64,000 bases of DNA from CBFHWU01 sp965659665 (GTDB taxonomy: Bacteria; Bacteroidota; Bacteroidia; Flavobacteriales; Flavobacteriaceae), in contig CBFHWU010000017.1 of the NCBI GenBank assembly GCA_965659665.1, forward strand, positions 1 through 64,000, read 5' to 3'. A program made the translations under genes and the position numbers. A model generated the notes under the pieces. That model was not told where the DNA came from and searched no databases. It saw nothing but the letters and a program-made list of their open reading frames with translations. Positions 53,971-62,449 of the stretch are shown piece after piece (position 1 is the first letter of the stretch; the number at the start of each line of letters is the position of its first letter).

Positions 53971-55126
53971 TAATACAGAAATTGCCTTAGCTCTAAAATC
54001 AGATTCAGAGTTGGATAGAGCCCTCTTTTTATTCGAATTGATAAAGAAAGAACCATTGGTTAAAATTGGAGCGGCTGTCACAAAATTTGCTCTAAAAGCA
54101 AACTTGCCTGTTGAAAAATTAATTCGCTCTACGGTATTCGACCATTTTTGCGGTGGTATCAATGAAGAAGATTGTCTTAAGGTTATAAAAAGGATGCACA
54201 CCAAAAATGTACATGCGGTTTTAGACTATTCGGCTGAAGGCAAGGAGGAAGAAAAACAATTTGATTATGCCGTACAGAAAACCTTAAAAACATTAGAATA
54301 CGCTAAAGAAAATAAAGCAATACCCTTTTCAGTGTTTAAACCAACTGGGTTTGGGAGGTTTAAAATTTATGAAAAGTTGACCAACGAAGAATCTCTAAAT
54401 GAAATTGAACAAAAGGAATGGGTGGCAATCAAAGAACGTTTCAATACGGTTTGTAAAAAAGCATTTGAATATTGTATTCCAGTTCTAATTGATGCAGAAG
54501 AAAGTTGGATGCAAGGTGCTGCAGACGCGCTTGTAGAAGAAATGATGGAAAGCTATAACAAAGAGCAGGCAATAGTTTTCAATACACTACAAGCCTATCG
54601 ATGGGATAGATTGGATTACCTAAAGAATCTTCACCAAAGAGCTAAAACCAAAGGGTTTAAAACAGGTATGAAATTGGTCAGAGGGGCCTACATGGAAAAA
54701 GAACGGGAAAGAGCATCTAGCAATGGATATAAAGACCCAATATGTGTTGATAAAAATGCAACAGATATATTGTTCAATGATATTCTAAAATATATGCTGA
54801 ACAATTTAAGTGATATGGAATTGTTTGCCGGCACGCATAACGAAGAAAGTTCCTATTTACTTATGGATATTATGAAAGAAAAGGGGCTTTCTGAAAACGA
54901 TAAAAAAGTTTGGTTTGGGCAATTGTATGGCATGAGCGACCATATTAGTTACAATTTATCTGATGGAGGATATAACGTTGCAAAATATCTTCCCTTTGGT
55001 CCTGTAAGAGATGTGATGCCATATTTGATTAGAAGAGCAGAAGAAAATACGTCTGTCGCGGGTCAAACCTCAAGAGAATTATTCATAATAAAGAAAGAGA
55101 AAGCAAGAAGAAAAACCAAAAAATAG
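53954..55126 (+). CDS. Proline dehydrogenase
   Basis: The 390-aa flavoprotein matches monofunctional PRODH: FDHFCGGINEEDCLKVIKRM, VLIDAEESWMQGAADALVEE, FNTLQAYRWDRLDYL, GMKLVRGAYMEKERERA and GQLYGMSDHISYNLSDGGYN. It oxidises proline to pyrroline-5-carboxylate, which PruA upstream turns into glutamate. It is translationally coupled to the NCS1 permease. AGA/AGG serve 13 of 17 arginines, the strongest such bias seen in the window. Confidence 0.93.
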   Translation: MKKIFDNTEIALALKSDSELDRALFLFELIKKEPLVKIGAAVTKFALKANLPVEKLIRSTVFDHFCGGINEEDCLKVIKRMHTKNVHAVLDYSAEGKEEEKQFDYAVQKTLKTLEYAKENKAIPFSVFKPTGFGRFKIYEKLTNEESLNEIEQKEWVAIKERFNTVCKKAFEYCIPVLIDAEESWMQGAADALVEEMMESYNKEQAIVFNTLQAYRWDRLDYLKNLHQRAKTKGFKTGMKLVRGAYMEKERERASSNGYKDPICVDKNATDILFNDILKYMLNNLSDMELFAGTHNEESSYLLMDIMKEKGLSENDKKVWFGQLYGMSDHISYNLSDGGYNVAKYLPFGPVRDVMPYLIRRAEENTSVAGQTSRELFIIKKEKARRKTKK

Positions 55127-55211
55127 CACAACTACTAACCAACATATCTCTCCCCTAAAAATAAATCAAATTACTATGAGAATATGTTTTACCAGTCTAC
55201 CTTATCAGATT

Positions 55212-57329
55212 TTAATCGAGAGGAACGACAGAAATCCCGAATCCACCCGCGGCTACTGTTTTGATTTTAAGTTTAGTTTTGGAATTAATTTTTCGGGTTT
55301 CTATTTTGTAAGCTTGCGGATTGGTGAGGTAATCGGCATTTTTGGCGTCTTTATAAATGGTTGCGGTATATTGTTGAGTTGGATTTAAAAAACTAAAATC
55401 TACCGTGGCGATACGACTTTGGTTTCCATTTGAATTTCCTACAAACCAGTTTGAACTGTTTTTTTCTTTTCTGGCAATGGTAACGAATGCCCCTGGTTCT
55501 GCTTCCAAATAGATCGATTTATCCCAATCGATCCCCACATCTTTAATAAACTGAAAAGCATCAGGAAAACGCATATAGTGTTCAGGCAAATCAGCCGCCA
55601 TTTGTAACGGACTGTACATAATGACATACAAACCTAATTGGTTAGCCAAAGTAGTGTTCACTCTTGAGTTGTTGTTCGGGTTTAATTTGCTGATATCCAT
55701 TTCAAATACCCCAGGGGTATAATCCATTGGTCCTCCGATGAGGCGAGTAAAGGGCAGTATAGTGGTGTGGTTGGGTTTTGATCCGCCAAAGGCCTGAAAT
55801 TCTGTTCCTCTCGCGGATTCATTGGCAACAAGATTTGGATATGTTCGCGCTAATCCTGTTGGACGGACAGCCTCATGTGCATTAACCATCACGCGGTATT
55901 CTGCCGCTTTTTTTACGGCATATAAATAATGATCTACCATAAATTGTCCATAATGTTTTTCGCCTGTTGGAACAATATCACCCACATATCCGCTTTTTAC
56001 CGCATGATACCCATGCTTGTTCATAAAAGCGTAGGCCTTGTCCATATGACGTTCGTAATTACGAACGGAAGAGGAGGTTTCGTGATGCATGATCAATTCA
56101 ACCCCTTTTTCTTTGGCATATTGGTTCAGCATCACCACATCAAAATCGGGATATGGGGTAACAAAGTCAAACACTTTGTCCTTTAATTGGCCGAACCAAT
56201 CTTCCCATCCAATATTCCATCCTTCTACCAATATTCCATCAAAACCATGTTCAGAAGCAAAATCAATATAGTACTTGACCTTAGTGTTATTGGCGGCATG
56301 CGTACTGTTAGGTTGAGAGTGGACATAATCTGTTTCGTTTAAGCGAATGGCCTTATGGTCATTCGTATAGTTCCATGAACTTTTTCCTGTAATCATTTCC
56401 CACCACACCCCAATGTATTTAAGAGGTCTGATCCATGAAGTATCTTTTAAAGCGAGAGGTTCATTGAGGTTATACGTCATTCTTGATGATAAGATGGTTC
56501 GGGCATCATCACTCACCATGATGGTGCGCCATGGAGTAGTGCAAGGGGCAGTCATGTAGGCTTTATTTCCGATTGCATCTGGGGTAAGCCACGATGTAAA
56601 GGTGAGGGTTTCGGAATTCAGATTGAGATGCATGGCCGAATAATCCACGAGAGCGGCTTCGTGAAGATTAATATACAAACCTTGATCAGTTTTAAGCTGA
56701 AGTGATGTTTGAACTGCGCTATTAGAAAATTGTGATTGAGAGGTATTATCTGTTAAAGCTTCATCAAAAAGGGCTTCAATTTCAGAAAGTTTTGAAGTGG
56801 TATAATCATACTCCTGGGTGTCATAATCTCCTGGGATCCAAAAGGCGGTATGATCACCTGTCATAGCAAATTCACTGTGTTCTTCAGCGATAATAAAGTT
56901 GCCTAATTCCTGTTGTTTTGGAAATTCATATCGAAATCCAACCCCTTCGTTAAATACTCGAAAACGAAGAATCATTTCTCTTTCAGTTGATGATTGCAAA
57001 AGTGTTATCGCTAATTCATTATAATTATTTCTAATTTCGGATTCTTCTCCCCACACAGGATTCCAAGTATCATCAAAACTTGAAGTTGTGGTGTCCTTCA
57101 ATTTAAAACCAGACAATAAAGATGGTTCCTTTGTTAATTCAATTCCTAAAGAGCTCGGGTTAATGACCGCTTTTTCGTTAAAAAAAACTTCATAGTGTGG
57201 AGTGCCGTCCGAAGACAAATTAACTATAAGTTTTATTGCTTTATTTGGGGACAAAATTTCTTGTCCCCAGGACAAGCCCAGCCCCAAAACTAAACACAAA
57301 GTGGTGGTGAGAAAGTATTTTTTGTTCAT
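55212..57329 (-). CDS. GH97 alpha-glucosidase (SusB-like)
   Basis: The 705-aa enzyme has a signal peptide (to about SWGQ) and the GH97 layout: N-terminal beta-sandwich, catalytic (beta/alpha)8 barrel with DGILVEGWNIGWEDWF, ELIMHHETSSSVRNYERHMD, MVNAHEAVRPTG and ESARGTEFQAFGG, and a C-terminal beta domain. The glutamates in HHET, AHEAV and ARGTEF fit the inverting SusB-type branch. It should release glucose from alpha-glucans. No alpha-glucan SusCD is adjacent. ATG 57329 puts the signal peptide at the N-terminus; a frame-open start at 57386 is less likely. Confidence 0.92.
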   Translation of the reverse strand: MNKKYFLTTTLCLVLGLGLSWGQEILSPNKAIKLIVNLSSDGTPHYEVFFNEKAVINPSSLGIELTKEPSLLSGFKLKDTTTSSFDDTWNPVWGEESEIRNNYNELAITLLQSSTEREMILRFRVFNEGVGFRYEFPKQQELGNFIIAEEHSEFAMTGDHTAFWIPGDYDTQEYDYTTSKLSEIEALFDEALTDNTSQSQFSNSAVQTSLQLKTDQGLYINLHEAALVDYSAMHLNLNSETLTFTSWLTPDAIGNKAYMTAPCTTPWRTIMVSDDARTILSSRMTYNLNEPLALKDTSWIRPLKYIGVWWEMITGKSSWNYTNDHKAIRLNETDYVHSQPNSTHAANNTKVKYYIDFASEHGFDGILVEGWNIGWEDWFGQLKDKVFDFVTPYPDFDVVMLNQYAKEKGVELIMHHETSSSVRNYERHMDKAYAFMNKHGYHAVKSGYVGDIVPTGEKHYGQFMVDHYLYAVKKAAEYRVMVNAHEAVRPTGLARTYPNLVANESARGTEFQAFGGSKPNHTTILPFTRLIGGPMDYTPGVFEMDISKLNPNNNSRVNTTLANQLGLYVIMYSPLQMAADLPEHYMRFPDAFQFIKDVGIDWDKSIYLEAEPGAFVTIARKEKNSSNWFVGNSNGNQSRIATVDFSFLNPTQQYTATIYKDAKNADYLTNPQAYKIETRKINSKTKLKIKTVAAGGFGISVVPLD

Positions 57330-57457
57330 AAACGTTGTTTTTAACGACGGAAAACCATCATATAGGTCTAAACTAATTAAAAACAATCTCTTTATAAAAC
57401 AAGAACAAAAAGATTAAAAACTAAAACGTTTGAGTGTTAATAACTTAATAAGAGAAT

Positions 57458-58108
57458 TTAATTATAATATTTACTATCCCAGATAGCTTGGTTAAAGTTT
57501 TTTCCTGATGCGAAAAAATAATAGATGACAATGGCTGCGACTGATTTGAACATAAATAAAAAAATTAAAAAGAAATCTCCATAGGACGCCTCTCTAACAA
57601 ATAGGTTCAAGGGCATTACAGCACTGATAAGAAAACTTAGCACGAGGACACTTACCGTAAGGTTAATGATATTTTTGAATGGCCACACCAAAGCTTTACG
57701 CAAAGGGTGTAAGTCATTACCCCATTGGTGAATAAGGTAGAAATGGTTATTCCCAATAGGAACAAATAACAAAGGGTCATCGGCATTTTCAAGCTTAAAA
57801 AGTTTGGAAGGAGCCATGATTTTTAAATGATCGATTTGGGTGTTATGCATTTGTTCAAGCTGTTCAATTTTTTGAAGCGCTTCATTGGGCACTTGACCTT
57901 TAAAAAGGCGAACATCTAAAAATCGTAAACGATAATCAACACATATTTTTTTGATCGAATCCAAACCAAAAATACGATCAGATTCTAGTAATTCGAAGTC
58001 AAAAGAGTTCGTTTTTTGGGAAGGACATTTTAATAAAAATTCTTTTGGATCTTCAGCAAGCAATTGAATCCTCCTGAGCCTATGGCTGAGATTTATTGTT
58101 TCTAGCAT
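57458..58108 (-). CDS. Hypothetical membrane protein
   Basis: The 216-aa product has a soluble N-terminal ~145 residues with LFVPIGNNHFYLIHQWGND and two C-terminal helices (IINLTVSVLVLSFLISAV and FFLIFLFMFKSVAAIVIYYF). It matches no family I know. It lies downstream of the TonB receptor on the same strand (76 bp). ATG 58108 is preferred to TTG 58126. Confidence 0.65.
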   Translation of the reverse strand: MLETINLSHRLRRIQLLAEDPKEFLLKCPSQKTNSFDFELLESDRIFGLDSIKKICVDYRLRFLDVRLFKGQVPNEALQKIEQLEQMHNTQIDHLKIMAPSKLFKLENADDPLLFVPIGNNHFYLIHQWGNDLHPLRKALVWPFKNIINLTVSVLVLSFLISAVMPLNLFVREASYGDFFLIFLFMFKSVAAIVIYYFFASGKNFNQAIWDSKYYN

Positions 58109-58184
58109 ATCAATTTTTTTATTCAAATTTAAGCAACAATCTTATAATCAGCAATACTAAACACAAAGATTGTGGGAAAATAAC

Positions 58185-60149
58185 TTACAAGTTCAATGTT
58201 AAGCTCACAAAGCCCATTCTTTGAGCACTAGGCTCATAATAGCGTCCACCAAATGCATTTGCTCTTATATTGTCATAATAAAATGCATTTAACAGATTAT
58301 CAACGCCGCCTTGCACTACCCATTGATTGTGATTTGATTTCATTTTCTTTTCAAATTTGAAATGAACCAAACGATAAGGTGATGTTCGAACAGTGTTTTG
58401 ATCATTGGCATAAATACTTCCTATGTATTGAGATTCCAACATCAATGTCCAATTCTTATACTGATAATTGATATTTAATTTTCCTTGAGTTTGAGGAATT
58501 GAAGGAAGGCGATTATTGGAGGATTCGACTCGGTAATCGGCATGGGAAGCTATAACGTTTGCACTCCATTTTTCAGCAATTTGGAGATGCATTTCGGCTT
58601 CCAATCCTGCACGTAAGCTTTTACCTAAATTTTGGTAAAAAGTTCGCCCAGGTTCATTTTCGAGTTCATACGGAATTAGGCTGTTTTTTGTTTCCGTATA
58701 AAAAGCATGGAGCTCAATTGCTGTTTTATTTTTTTTATAGGAATATCCCAAATCAATACTTTTTGATCGTTGGGCATCCAAGCTTGTATTGAATCCTGGA
58801 CCTAGGGGATTTGCCGACCACTCGTTCAGCGTAGGTGTTTCGAATGCAGAAGAAAACCCTACAAAAACGTGGGAAGAGGCGTTTATTTTTTGTTGTATGC
58901 TCAAATGAGGAGTCCAAGCACGAAGCCAATCTGAACCACTTTGTGATCCATCTTCCAAAAAATAATCTACCAAACCGACATGATGAATGTCGAACCTAAA
59001 TCCTGTACGAAGAAGTAGATTTCCAAAGGGTACCTCAGCGAGACCTAATCCGCTATATGAATCAAATTGTTCTTCTTGATTTAGTTGTAGATCACCCGAA
59101 ATACCTAAAAGGTTTTGATAACGCTTCCGGTCATCTCGTTGGGTCATACTTTCTACACCCAACAACCAATGGATAGTGTTTTTATTTTGAGAATAACGTA
59201 TGCCTAAACCGGCAAAATCTCGTTGAAGATTAATACTTCCCCCATTTTCAAAAGGTAAGGTTCCTATAAAATCTCGGAAACTATAAAACGAATATCCGTG
59301 CCACAGTCCTTGCGTTGTGGTAATATCGTGCTGTATCGAGATTTGTCCCTGCTGTATTTTTTCTTTAGTTAAGAATTGGATGTTTCGACTTCTAGCTTGT
59401 CGTGGGTTTTCAATTACTTCCGAATACGTTAATCCTCCTGCATCCCATGCATAAGGACTATCGGTAAACTGTATGCTTGCTCGCAAGTTGGAGGATGTAT
59501 TTAAACGAAATTTCCCTTGAAGGTATGCCGAAGTATTTTTAAAGGCACTTTGTGCTCGGTATCCATCTTGTTTTTTTTGATGTACAGATAATTTATAGGA
59601 TGATTTTTCATTTTTATTATGAATAATGATTCCTTTGTTCAAATAGCCGTAATCTCCTGCAATAGTTTGTAGGCGAATAAAATCTTCTTTAACATTTTCG
59701 GTATGGAAAGAAATGACACCTCCTGATGCATTTCCATATAAAGATCCGGATAGTCCTCTAAGTATCTCCACTCTTTCCACAAGCTCTAGAGGTAAATCGT
59801 CTAATTGGGTTTGACCATCTGGCGTAGTGATCGGTATTCCATCAATCAACACTCGAATTCCTCTGATGCCAAAGGCTGCTCGTGCCCCAAAACCGCGAAT
59901 CGAAACACGACTGTCTTGCGCCAGATTAAAACGATTGAACCCATATACGCCTGGAGCTTGATTAATCCAATCATTAGGACTAAGGGCGGTGGCTATTATG
60001 GGGTTATAATCTGTCTTTACAACTGGGATTTTTTTAGAGGAAGAAAGTAAAACGACTTCGTTCAATACAAGCGTGTCTTTTTTTGATTGACTCATACAAA
60101 GACATCCAAAAAACAATATCACGATGGTTGTAGGGTAAACTTTTAACAT
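58185..60149 (-). CDS. TonB-dependent receptor
   Basis: The 654-aa receptor has a signal peptide (ending near CLCMSQ), a plug with VSIRGFGARAAFGIRGIRVL, RVEILRGLSGSLYGNASGGV and a barrel ending FVSLTLNL. It lacks the carboxypeptidase-D N-terminal domain, like iron-siderophore or cobalamin receptors. The ligand is unknown. It starts 13 bp after the otsAB stop, which is an unexpected operon partner. Confidence 0.9.
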   Translation of the reverse strand: MLKVYPTTIVILFFGCLCMSQSKKDTLVLNEVVLLSSSKKIPVVKTDYNPIIATALSPNDWINQAPGVYGFNRFNLAQDSRVSIRGFGARAAFGIRGIRVLIDGIPITTPDGQTQLDDLPLELVERVEILRGLSGSLYGNASGGVISFHTENVKEDFIRLQTIAGDYGYLNKGIIIHNKNEKSSYKLSVHQKKQDGYRAQSAFKNTSAYLQGKFRLNTSSNLRASIQFTDSPYAWDAGGLTYSEVIENPRQARSRNIQFLTKEKIQQGQISIQHDITTTQGLWHGYSFYSFRDFIGTLPFENGGSINLQRDFAGLGIRYSQNKNTIHWLLGVESMTQRDDRKRYQNLLGISGDLQLNQEEQFDSYSGLGLAEVPFGNLLLRTGFRFDIHHVGLVDYFLEDGSQSGSDWLRAWTPHLSIQQKINASSHVFVGFSSAFETPTLNEWSANPLGPGFNTSLDAQRSKSIDLGYSYKKNKTAIELHAFYTETKNSLIPYELENEPGRTFYQNLGKSLRAGLEAEMHLQIAEKWSANVIASHADYRVESSNNRLPSIPQTQGKLNINYQYKNWTLMLESQYIGSIYANDQNTVRTSPYRLVHFKFEKKMKSNHNQWVVQGGVDNLLNAFYYDNIRANAFGGRYYEPSAQRMGFVSLTLNL

Positions 60150-60162
60150 GAAATAAAATTAG

Positions 60163-62370
60163 TTATACATTGGCTAAAAATGATAATAAAGCATGTACTT
60201 CCGAAGTGTTGGCTAAACAATATTTAGCCTCTGTTTTGATAAATCCTACCTTTATACTCCATGTTTCTTTTGGTAAATCTACAAACATGTTTTCGTCGGT
60301 AATATCATCTCCAATAGCTAAAACAAAATCATAAGAACCTTTGTTAAAAATCCGGTTTGCAGCTACCCCTTTATGCATTCTATTACTCACCACTTCAATT
60401 ACTTTATTACCATTCATAATTTTAATACTATCTGAAATAAAACTATTTAAAAGGGTATTCATTTCTACGGCTCTATTCTCTCCTAATTCGGGATCTGTTT
60501 TTCGATAATGCCATGCAATGGAAGCGCTTTTTTGTTCAATAAAAGTTCCTGGGGTGTGGTCCACAAAATTTTCCATTACAGGCAAAATATGTTCCATCCA
60601 ATCGTTGCGTTGGTTTTCGGTTTGGGTCCATATTCCCTCTGAATCACGCCAATGAATGCCATGTTCGGCAACTAACGGATATTTTTTGTCCTTGAACCAC
60701 TTCCCTAAAGTTTCTTTGTCTCGCCCACTGATGAGAACTACGGTAGTGTTCGGGATCGCATGCAGCGCATCTAAAATGCTATAGATAGATTCGTCGGGAA
60801 TAGCCATTTCAGGATTTTCGTGAAATTTTCTAAGTGTACCATCATAATCGATGAACAACAACCGCTGTGCAGCATGGTCAAAGGCCTTTTTAATAATATT
60901 TTTTTCTGTATGGCCAATTTTAATGGTTTCTTGGTCAGGGATATTATCAGATATGGTTTGTAGTGCATTCATAAACGAATTTGCCCATTTATCTACACTG
61001 TAACGTTTGATTCTATTTTGTAAATTTTTATTTCTAAATTTTTGTTCTGCCAAGGGCATTTCAATAGCGAGTTTAAGAGAATTGGCAAGCTGATTTAAAT
61101 TACTTGGATTAACCAATAAAGCATCGTTAAGTTCTTTGGCGGCCCCTGTCATTTCGCTTAAAATTAATACCCCGTCTTGTTTGGATCGAGCAGCAATGTA
61201 CTCTTTAGCGACTAAGTTCATACCATCTCTAATGGGTGTGATCATAGCTACATCGGAGGAGGTGTATAAGTCGATAATATTATTGAAAGGCACCGAACGA
61301 TAAAAATACCAAATGGGAGTCCAATTCACAGTGGCAAATTTTCCGTTAATTCGCCCTACAATTTCATCGGTTTCTCGTTTTAATTTTATGTACTGAGGCA
61401 CACTTGATCTTGAAGGCACTGCCAGCATAATCAACCTCACTTTTTCTAAATATGCTGGATATGTTTCCAAAAATAATTCAAAAGCTTTAATTCGATTTAC
61501 AACTCCTTTGGTGTAATCAAGACGATCGATAGAAAGAATGAGCTTGCTATTAACACTCGACTTAATATGTTCATCTAGTTTTTTTTGAAGATCTGATTTT
61601 TCAGTTTCTTCTTGTTGATCGTGTTCGATTGCAGCTTGATGAAACTTGTTGTAATCGATGCCCATTGGAAATGAATCTACCTTAACAATTTTGCCATTGT
61701 AGGATATTTCATTGTATTTAACATCAAGGCGTAATAATCTTTTGACTGAACTTAAAAAATGTCGCTCGTAGTCATAGGTATGAAAACCAATAAGATTGGC
61801 GCCCAACATACCTTCGAGCAGTTCTTCGCGCCAGGGAAATACACGAAATATTTCAAAGGAGGGAAAGGGAATGTGCAAGAAAAAACCAATGGTCGCATCA
61901 GGAAGTTTTTCTCTTAAAATTTTAGGGAGGAGTAGTAATTGATAATCATGAACCCAAATAAAATCTCCAGGCTCGTAGTGCTCAAGAATAACATCGCAGA
62001 ATTTTTGATTCACTTGGCGATATACTTCCCAGTGGGGTTTATTGTATTCACAATACTCTAAAAAATAATGAAAAAGCGGCCAAATCGCTTTATTCGATAT
62101 GCCTAAATAAAAATCATTAACCTCGGATTGGGTTAGGGATACTTCGGCACAACCTGCTTTGTGAATAGCATGAGCCAAATCTTTTTGTTGCTTCAAACTT
62201 AGGGTGCTGTCATCAATGCCAGACCATCCAATCCAAAGGCTATTTCCTTTGTCATGCACAGATTTCATTCCAGTGGCTAATCCTCCAACACTAGGGGTGA
62301 TTTTGGTAATTGTTGAATTAACCTCAATTTGAAGGGGTAATCTATTCGAAATGATAATAGTTTTACCCAT
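60163..62370 (-). CDS. Bifunctional trehalose-6-phosphate synthase/phosphatase (OtsA-OtsB fusion)
   Basis: The 735-aa protein joins an N-terminal GT20 synthase (KTIIISNRLPLQIEV, FIWVHDYQLLLLPKILREKL, LSIDRLDYTKGVVNRIKAFE, RDGMNLVAKEYIAAR) to a C-terminal HAD phosphatase starting near residue 495 (LLFIDYDGTLRKF, VVLISGRDKETL, GDDITDENMF). It makes trehalose from UDP-glucose and glucose-6-phosphate. The start is 79 bp from the divergent GH15 gene. Confidence 0.95.
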   Translation of the reverse strand: MGKTIIISNRLPLQIEVNSTITKITPSVGGLATGMKSVHDKGNSLWIGWSGIDDSTLSLKQQKDLAHAIHKAGCAEVSLTQSEVNDFYLGISNKAIWPLFHYFLEYCEYNKPHWEVYRQVNQKFCDVILEHYEPGDFIWVHDYQLLLLPKILREKLPDATIGFFLHIPFPSFEIFRVFPWREELLEGMLGANLIGFHTYDYERHFLSSVKRLLRLDVKYNEISYNGKIVKVDSFPMGIDYNKFHQAAIEHDQQEETEKSDLQKKLDEHIKSSVNSKLILSIDRLDYTKGVVNRIKAFELFLETYPAYLEKVRLIMLAVPSRSSVPQYIKLKRETDEIVGRINGKFATVNWTPIWYFYRSVPFNNIIDLYTSSDVAMITPIRDGMNLVAKEYIAARSKQDGVLILSEMTGAAKELNDALLVNPSNLNQLANSLKLAIEMPLAEQKFRNKNLQNRIKRYSVDKWANSFMNALQTISDNIPDQETIKIGHTEKNIIKKAFDHAAQRLLFIDYDGTLRKFHENPEMAIPDESIYSILDALHAIPNTTVVLISGRDKETLGKWFKDKKYPLVAEHGIHWRDSEGIWTQTENQRNDWMEHILPVMENFVDHTPGTFIEQKSASIAWHYRKTDPELGENRAVEMNTLLNSFISDSIKIMNGNKVIEVVSNRMHKGVAANRIFNKGSYDFVLAIGDDITDENMFVDLPKETWSIKVGFIKTEAKYCLANTSEVHALLSFLANV

Positions 62371-62449
62371 GTTTTTTAAGTATTATTATTTGTAATGGCG
62401 AACTTGTTTTATATTTTATCTTTAATTAATTTTCCCAACAACAAATATA

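Noticed and set aside
40484..55212. Direct repeats (attL/attR) flanking the island with the tRNA-Leu 3' end
   Set aside because: The tRNA 3' sequence is not repeated near 55130-55210 and no integrase gene is present, so site-specific integration cannot be claimed.
55176..55388. Plus-strand open frame of 70 codons after proline dehydrogenase
   Set aside because: It runs antisense through the end of the GH97 gene and shows no protein-like motif.
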